A stretch of 64,000 nt of DNA from Hyphomicrobiales bacterium (lineage in GTDB: Bacteria; Pseudomonadota; Alphaproteobacteria; Rhizobiales; Beijerinckiaceae). Of the stretch, positions 58,646-64,000 are shown piece by piece. Position numbers and translations under genes: made by a program. Below the pieces are notes generated by a model, which worked only from the letters and a program-made list of their open reading frames with translations, ran no database searches and was not told the DNA's origin. The stretch lies in NCBI GenBank assembly GCA_930633525.1, contig CAKNFP010000001.1, positions 124,001-188,000 on the forward strand. The letters are read 5' to 3'. Every line of letters starts with the position of its first letter. Positions within the stretch are counted from its first letter, which is position 1.

Positions 58646-59078
58646 GATGTTACTCCTCGGGGAAAATCAAAGTGTGATCATGAGGCGAAGGAAGGAGGCC
58701 TCTCTGGGGCGTTCAATCGGCTGCTGAGCCTTACCAGGAGCCAAGCCTTACTACTCGCATGTTGCGATGCAACTGCAAAGCGCAGAGGCCGTATCACTCT
58801 TGCATGAAGGCATTGTCACAGGGGAGTCGCAGGGGGCCTTCAAGTTGCTGATGGTCGTCCCGATCTATGGAGAGGCAGGCCGGATCCCGGCCACACTGGC
58901 GCATCATGTGCGGTCCGTGATACGCAAGTGATTGAGATACTGGAGCCCGGTGGCGCGAGCCGGTATGATCCGAGCCGCATTTCAGGTGGCGGGCAAGACG
59001 GCAACGGCGGGTGGAGCAGCGGCAAGCGAGGTGAGATTGCCGGCAGTGACGATTTCCAAGAACTCGGGTCCCCAGACT
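58646..59078. promoter_or_regulatory. Divergent promoter region of bdhA and zur with a GTTGC-GAT-GCAAC repeat
   Basis: This 433-bp divergent region has no supported gene. GTTGC (58761-58765) and GCAAC (58769-58773) form a perfect inverted repeat 116 bp before bdhA; a TGC-type palindrome is the kind of site bound by PhaR/AniA-type PHB regulators, but the assignment is a guess. I see no clear AT-rich Zur box. Confidence 0.4.
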
Positions 59079-59648
59079 ATGTCCTCATCCCGAACGGGTC
59101 TGCGCCCGGACGACGCGGGCCACCATCGGCATGTCCATGGCGATGGAGATGCCCATGCCCATTCCCACGAGGATGATTGCGACCATGCGCAAGAGCGTGC
59201 GGCCCAGGCCCCGCAGGCGCTCGCCGCGGCGGAAGCCCTGTGCGAGCGGCTCGGCGTACGGCTGACGCCTATCCGCCGCGAGGTTCTCGAGACGTTGCTC
59301 GCCACGCATCGTCCCATGGGAGCCTATGATCTCGTCGAGGATCTGGCCCGACGTCACGAGCGGCGCATGGCGCCGATCACCGTCTATCGGGCGCTGGACT
59401 TTCTTCTCGAGCACGGCCTCATTCACAAGCTCGCCACGCAGAACGCCTTCGTGGCCTGCCCGCATCAGCATGCGGCCGACGAGCTCGTGATCTTCCTGAT
59501 CTGCGAGAGCTGTGGCGGCGTGGACGAGATATTCTCGTCGGAGCTGAGCGCCGCGATGCAGGGCATCCGCCGGAAGGCGCGGTTCACGCCGCGGGCCGAG
59601 GTGATCGAGATCACTGGCCTCTGCGGCCATTGTGGTGCGATGGCGTGA
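59079..59648 (+). CDS. zur: Zinc uptake regulator Zur (Fur family) with a His-rich N-terminus
   Basis: The 189-residue protein has the Fur-type winged helix: CERLGVRLTPIRREVLETLL, PMGAYDLVEDLAR and ITVYRALDFLLEHGLIHKL. The TVYRALDFLLE and HKLATQNAFVACPH segments match Zur better than Fur. Two structural CxxC pairs are present (CESCGG, CGHCGA). The N-terminal 45 residues hold many His and Asp (DDAGHHRHVHGDGDAHAHSH region), unusual in length, and could bind zinc. The start at 59079 is chosen because it begins just before this extension. Confidence 0.92.
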   Translation: MSSSRTGLRPDDAGHHRHVHGDGDAHAHSHEDDCDHAQERAAQAPQALAAAEALCERLGVRLTPIRREVLETLLATHRPMGAYDLVEDLARRHERRMAPITVYRALDFLLEHGLIHKLATQNAFVACPHQHAADELVIFLICESCGGVDEIFSSELSAAMQGIRRKARFTPRAEVIEITGLCGHCGAMA

Positions 59649-59712
59649 GTTTCCAAGGCTGTCGCGTCTGCGTCTTGAAGTGCTCCGCGCCGGCGGATAA
59701 GAGTGTCCACCC

Positions 59713-60996
59713 ATGAGTTTCGCCCCGATGGCCCTTCCCGATGCAATGCCTGAACTGAGTGGCCCGCGGCCGCGCCACCGCACGGTTGGGGTGGCTGTCG
59801 GGAACGTCATGGTGGGCGGTGGCGCCCCCGTCGCCGTTCAATCCATGACCAACACGGACACCGCGGATATCGACGGAACGGTCGCGCAGGTCGCCGCGCT
59901 GGCGCGGGCGGGGTCTGAACTCGTCCGCATCACGGTCGACCGCGACGAGGCGGCGCGGGCCGTTCCCCACATCCGGGACAAGCTGCGCGCCCGTGGCGTC
60001 CACGTGCCGATCGTCGGCGACTTTCATTTCATCGGCCACAAGCTGCTGGCGGACCATCCCGCTTGCGCTGAGGCGCTGGACAAATATCGAATCAATCCCG
60101 GCAATGTCGGCTTCAAGGAGAAGAAGGACCGGCAGTTCGGTATGATCGTCGAGGAGGCGGCGCGGCGCGGCAAGGCCGTGCGCATCGGCGCCAACTGGGG
60201 CTCGCTCGACCAGGAACTCCTGACCCGCCTGATGGATGCGAACGCGGACGCCGCCCGGCCGCTGCCGGCACGCACCGTGACCCAGGAGGCGATGGTCCAG
60301 TCGGCTCTTATCTCGGCGGAGAGGGCCGAGGAGATCGGGCTGCCACGCAATCGCATCATCCTGTCGGCGAAGGTGTCCGCCATTCAGGACCTGATCGCCG
60401 TCTACCGCGAGCTTGCCCGCCGTTCGGACTATGCGCTCCATCTCGGCCTCACCGAGGCGGGCATGGGCTCCAAGGGCATCGTGGCATCGTCGGCCGCCCT
60501 TGGCATTCTTCTGCAGGAAGGCATCGGCGATACCATTCGCTTTTCGCTGACGCCCGAACCCGGCGGCGACCGCACGGTGGAGGTGAAGGCGGCGCAGGAA
60601 CTCCTGCAGACCATGGGCTTCCGCACCTTCGTGCCGCTGGTCGCGGCCTGCCCGGGCTGCGGGCGGACCACGTCGACTGTTTTCCAGGAGCTGGCGCGTG
60701 ATATCCAGACATGGATTTCCACGTCCATGCCGGAGTGGAAGGCGCGCTATCCCGGCGTCGAGGCGCTGAACGTCGCTGTCATGGGCTGCATCGTCAACGG
60801 CCCTGGCGAGTCGAAACACGCCGATATCGGCATTTCGCTACCGGGTACGGGCGAGATGCCGGCCGCTCCCGTCTTCATCGATGGCGCCAAGGCGATGACT
60901 CTGCGTGGGCCGACGCTCGCTGCCGACTTCAAGGCTCTGGTGTCCGACTATATCGAGCGGCGTTTCGGCATGGGCGAAAGGCGCGCGGCCGAATAG
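59713..60996 (+). CDS. ispG: 4-hydroxy-3-methylbut-2-enyl diphosphate synthase (IspG/GcpE)
   Basis: The 427-residue enzyme begins with [30 protein letters not shown], core [11 protein letters not shown], and has the 4Fe-4S cysteines in [11 protein letters not shown] and [17 protein letters not shown]. It converts methylerythritol cyclodiphosphate to HMBPP in the MEP isoprenoid pathway. The prenyl synthase at the window end uses the same pathway's products. It starts 64 bp after zur. Confidence 0.98.
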   Translation: MSFAPMALPDAMPELSGPRPRHRTVGVAVGNVMVGGGAPVAVQSMTNTDTADIDGTVAQVAALARAGSELVRITVDRDEAARAVPHIRDKLRARGVHVPIVGDFHFIGHKLLADHPACAEALDKYRINPGNVGFKEKKDRQFGMIVEEAARRGKAVRIGANWGSLDQELLTRLMDANADAARPLPARTVTQEAMVQSALISAERAEEIGLPRNRIILSAKVSAIQDLIAVYRELARRSDYALHLGLTEAGMGSKGIVASSAALGILLQEGIGDTIRFSLTPEPGGDRTVEVKAAQELLQTMGFRTFVPLVAACPGCGRTTSTVFQELARDIQTWISTSMPEWKARYPGVEALNVAVMGCIVNGPGESKHADIGISLPGTGEMPAAPVFIDGAKAMTLRGPTLAADFKALVSDYIERRFGMGERRAAE

Positions 60997-61228
60997 GACG
61001 TTTCCTTCTGGGCGGGCGGCAGCATGAGGCAGAGGACCGGTTCGGTCGATTTTTCGGGATGGGTGCCTATGTGGGATCGCCGGCAGTCGTGGGAACTGTG
61101 TTTAAGCTTGAATGTTGATGCATCACGCATTGTCGGCGCCTGTCCGCTGTAGATGCGCCGAGGGGCCCCGGGTGAGATGAGAGACTTTCGGGTGTCCTTG
61201 CCAGAAGCCGACCCCATAGCAGGTCTCC

Positions 61229-63166
61229 ATGCATAAAGATGCGGCCTTGAGAGAGCGTGACGGCGCCGATGGTGTCGCTGATGGGGATGAAGGCGAGGGC
61301 CAATCTCATTCGGCTTCCTTTCCGATTTTGATGTTGGGCGCGGTCGGTGTCGTCTTCGGCGATATCGGCACGAGCCCGCTTTATGCGATGCGCGAGGCGA
61401 TCGCGGTCGCGACCGGGGGATCCGCGGTGACGCTGCGGGAAACCGTGCTCGGTGTCCTGTCGCTGATTCTGTGGTCGCTCATCCTGGTCGTGACCTGCAA
61501 ATATGTGCTGGTCTTGCTGAGAGCGGACAACAACGGCGAGGGCGGCACGCTCACGCTGGTGGCGCTCGTCCAGCGCAGCATGCGCAAGGGCCGCATGGCC
61601 ATCCTCATGCTCGGCGCGGTGGGGGCGGCGCTCTTTTACGGCGATGCTGTCATCACGCCGGCGATCTCGGTCTTGTCCGCGGTGGAGGGCGTCAAGCTCA
61701 CGACGCCGGAGCTCGACCCCTATGTCGTGCCGATCACCCTCTTGATCCTGATCGCTCTGTTCATGGTCCAGAGCCGTGGCACCGGTAAGGTCGCAGCCCT
61801 CTTCGGGCCGATCATGGCGTTGTGGTTCCTGAGCCTGGCCGGTCTTGGCCTTATCCATATCGCCGACGATCCGGACGTTTTCCGCGCCATCAATCCTGTC
61901 CACGGCGTCGCTTTTCTCGTGCATCACCCTGGTATCGCGCTCTTCATTCTCGGGGCGGTCTGTTTGTCGGTGACGGGGGCCGAGGCGCTCTACGCCGATC
62001 TCGGGCATTTCGGGCGCGGGCCGATACGGGCGGCTTGGCTCTGCTTCGTGTTTCCGGCGTTGGTGCTGAATTACTTCGGGCAAGGCGCGATGGTGCTGAG
62101 CAACCCCGCTGCTGCCGACAACCCGTTCTATCGCATGGTGCCGGAACCGCTCCTGGTTCCCTTCATCTGTATGGCAACGCTGGCGACGATCATCGCCAGC
62201 CAGGCCGTGATCACCGGGGCGTTCTCGCTGACGCGCCAGGCCATCCAGCTCGGCTTGCTGCCACGCATGCTGATCCGCTTCACCTCGGCGTCGCATTCCG
62301 GACAATTCTATATCCCGCGCGTCAATTCACTGCTTCTGATCGGCGTGCTGCTCCTCGTCGTTATGTTCGGCACGTCGAGCGCCTTGTCCCATGCCTATGG
62401 CATCTCCGTGTTCGGAGCGATGGTCGTGGACGGCATCCTGGCCATCATCTTCATCTGGAAGGGGTGGCGCTGGGCGTTCATGGCCGCCTTCGCCCTGATG
62501 GCGCCCTTCCTGACGATCGACCTCGCCTTCCTCTCCGCCAATCTGCTGAAACTGTTCTCGGGCGGTTTCGTGCCGCTGATGATGGCGGCCGTGCTCATTC
62601 TCATCATGTGGACATGGGTGAGGGGCAGCGCGATCCTCTTCGCCAAGACCCGCAAGACCGATGTGCCGCTGACCGAGCTTATCACCATGCTGGAGAAGAG
62701 CCCTCCGCATCGGGTCAGGGGGACGGCGGTCTTCTTGACGAGCGATCCGGACACGGCACCCTCGAGCTTGCTGCACAACCTGAAGCACAACAAGGTTCTG
62801 CACGAGAAGAACGTGGTCCTGACGGTCCGCACGTCTGATACGCCCCGCGTCAGCAATGCCGAGCGGGTGACCATGGAGCGCGTGACGGACAGCTTCTGGC
62901 GGATCGAGATGAAATTCGGCTATATGGAAATGCCGAACGTGCCCCGTGGTCTTGCGATCCTGCGCAAGCTCGGTTTCAAGTTCGACATCATGTCGACGTC
63001 GTTCTTCCTGTCGCGCCGCTCCATCCGGCCCGCCGCCCAGTCCGGCATGCCCCTGTGGCAGGACAAGCTCTTCATCGCGCTGGCGCGCAACGCCAGCGAC
63101 GCGACGGACTTCTTCCAGATTCCGACCGGCCGGGTCGTCGAGGTCGGCACCCAGGTTTCGGTTTGA
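61229..63166 (+). CDS. kup: KUP-family potassium uptake protein
   Basis: The 645-residue membrane protein has an acidic N-terminus of about 25 residues, then [22 protein letters not shown], typical of Kup, and about twelve helices. A C-terminal cytoplasmic domain of about 160 residues follows ([26 protein letters not shown]). It is a K+/H+ symporter. It ends directly before the convergent prenyl synthase gene. Confidence 0.97.
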   Translation: MHKDAALRERDGADGVADGDEGEGQSHSASFPILMLGAVGVVFGDIGTSPLYAMREAIAVATGGSAVTLRETVLGVLSLILWSLILVVTCKYVLVLLRADNNGEGGTLTLVALVQRSMRKGRMAILMLGAVGAALFYGDAVITPAISVLSAVEGVKLTTPELDPYVVPITLLILIALFMVQSRGTGKVAALFGPIMALWFLSLAGLGLIHIADDPDVFRAINPVHGVAFLVHHPGIALFILGAVCLSVTGAEALYADLGHFGRGPIRAAWLCFVFPALVLNYFGQGAMVLSNPAAADNPFYRMVPEPLLVPFICMATLATIIASQAVITGAFSLTRQAIQLGLLPRMLIRFTSASHSGQFYIPRVNSLLLIGVLLLVVMFGTSSALSHAYGISVFGAMVVDGILAIIFIWKGWRWAFMAAFALMAPFLTIDLAFLSANLLKLFSGGFVPLMMAAVLILIMWTWVRGSAILFAKTRKTDVPLTELITMLEKSPPHRVRGTAVFLTSDPDTAPSSLLHNLKHNKVLHEKNVVLTVRTSDTPRVSNAERVTMERVTDSFWRIEMKFGYMEMPNVPRGLAILRKLGFKFDIMSTSFFLSRRSIRPAAQSGMPLWQDKLFIALARNASDATDFFQIPTGRVVEVGTQVSV

Positions 63167-64000
63167 TCAGGTCCGCCGCTGGGCGGTGAAACGCGCCGCG
63201 TCGCGCAGGATGTCCGCTTGCGGGCCGAAGCCGGACAGCGCCGCAATCGCCTCCGCGGCGATGGCGTCCCGCTCGGCGCGCGCGGCCGGCAGCCCCAGCA
63301 TGTCCACCAGGGTTCCCTTGCCCTTGTCGGCATCCTTGGCCGTGCGCTTGCCCATCGCCACCTCGTCGGCCTCCCGATCGAGCACGTCGTCGGCGATCTG
63401 GAAAGCGGCGCCGAGCGCCTTGCCGTAGGCCGCCAGGGCGCGCCGCTCGTCGGCCGTCGCCTGACCGAGAATGGCGCCGGCCTCGACGGAGAAGGCGAGC
63501 AGCGCACCGGTCTTCATGGCCTGCAAGGTGCGGATGCCGGCCTCACCGGGCGGGGCATCGCCGTAGCGTCCCTCTGCCGTGAGGTCGAGGATCTGCCCGC
63601 CAACCATCCCGCCGAGGCCTGCGGCGCGCGCCAGTCCACGCACGAGCTCAAGATGGGCCTGCACGTCATCGGACGCATGCGGTGTCGCGGCGAGTTCAAA
63701 TGCCAGTGTCAGCAGGGCGTCACCCGCGAGAATGGCGGTCGCTTCGTCGAAGGCGACATGCACGGTCGGGCGGCCGCGCCTGAGGTCGTCATCATCCATG
63801 GCGGGCAGGTCGTCATGGACCAGCGAATAGCAGTGCAGCACTTCCACCGCGCAGGCTGCGTTCATTGCATGGTCCATGTCACGTCCGAGAAGCCGGGCGG
63901 ACTCGATGACAAGGAACGGGCGCAGCCGTTTGCCGCCGCCAAGCACGGCATGTCGCATCGCGGCGAGCAGCCTTTCGGGGCGAGCGATCTCACCGTCGCG
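63167..64000 (-). CDS. ispA: Polyprenyl synthetase, IspA-type (5' end outside window)
   Basis: The frame stays open to the last base, so the N-terminal part is cut. The visible part has GGGKRLRPFLVIESARLLG, the first aspartate-rich motif in LVHDDLPAMDDDDLRRGRPTVH, and the second in FQIADDVLDREADEVAMGK. The two-residue insertion in DDLPAMDDD fits farnesyl/geranylgeranyl diphosphate synthases of the bacterial short-chain type. It condenses isopentenyl diphosphate units made through IspG. The codons before the ATG at 63958 (RPERLLAA) match the family, so that ATG is not the true start. Confidence 0.94.
   Translation of the reverse strand, partial: RDGEIARPERLLAAMRHAVLGGGKRLRPFLVIESARLLGRDMDHAMNAACAVEVLHCYSLVHDDLPAMDDDDLRRGRPTVHVAFDEATAILAGDALLTLAFELAATPHASDDVQAHLELVRGLARAAGLGGMVGGQILDLTAEGRYGDAPPGEAGIRTLQAMKTGALLAFSVEAGAILGQATADERRALAAYGKALGAAFQIADDVLDREADEVAMGKRTAKDADKGKGTLVDMLGLPAARAERDAIAAEAIAALSGFGPQADILRDAARFTAQRRT

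Overview
The window looks like chromosomal DNA of a GC-rich alphaproteobacterium, most likely of the order Hyphomicrobiales (Rhizobiales). This rests on the gene families: sdhCDAB order with alphaproteobacterial-type subunits, a BioMNY biotin transporter, an Omp19/Inh-type lipoprotein, a Zur with the alphaproteobacterial domain layout, and many FCD-type GntR regulators and Bug/TTT transporters. It carries one tRNA gene, no rRNA, and no insertion sequence, phage or CRISPR array that I can see. The genus is not decidable from the sequence alone.

Region 1 (1-2750): the end of a sensor histidine kinase, its FixJ/LuxR-type response regulator, a secreted GlcG/HbpS-like protein and a secreted ankyrin protein. 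A tandem TACGnATAC repeat lies before the HbpS-like gene.

Region 2 (2880-13580): about 11 minus-strand genes that look like one catabolic operon. It has an acyl-CoA-dehydrogenase-fold oxidoreductase, a spermidine/putrescine-type ABC importer, a flavin reductase, two M24 'pita-bread' hydrolases (one with all metal ligands, one with none), a GntR regulator, a DUF1330 protein and an M20 carboxypeptidase. A striking C21-G16-C18 tract splits the importer genes.

Region 3 (14117-19530): a 2-hydroxyacid dehydrogenase plus a dipeptide-type ABC importer that lacks ATPase genes, divergent from a GntR regulator, with operator-like inverted repeats between them.

Region 4 (19608-32557): an enoyl-CoA-hydratase-like gene with LeuC/LeuD paralogues, a CMD protein, an AbrB-type membrane protein, two alpha/beta-hydrolase-fold proteins that both have Ala instead of the nucleophile, a metallo-beta-lactamase-fold hydrolase, a complete TctBAC carboxylate transporter, a GntR regulator, an ICL/PEP-mutase-family lyase and an RraA-like protein. 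The gene set resembles the hydratase-plus-lyase steps known for dimethylmaleate/dimethylmalate, which suggests an uncharacterised pathway for a substituted dicarboxylic acid. This is the best candidate for an undescribed system in the window.

Region 5 (32700-64000): mainly housekeeping. It holds TerB-like and glutamine amidotransferase genes, the lipoprotein inhibitor, sdhCDAB, a catalytically dead isochorismatase-like gene, folD, DUF167 and YggT genes, tRNA-Ala(CGC), a membrane-anchored adenosine-deaminase-like protein, a CPBP protease, bioMNY, a sugar block (aldo/keto reductase, FucU, UxaA-type dehydratase), a glycosyltransferase, a METTL20-like methyltransferase, an ABC exporter, a phosphatase, ppa, a CitE-like lyase with 3-hydroxybutyrate dehydrogenase, zur, ispG, kup and the start-truncated ispA-type prenyl synthase. 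Genes at both window edges are cut.
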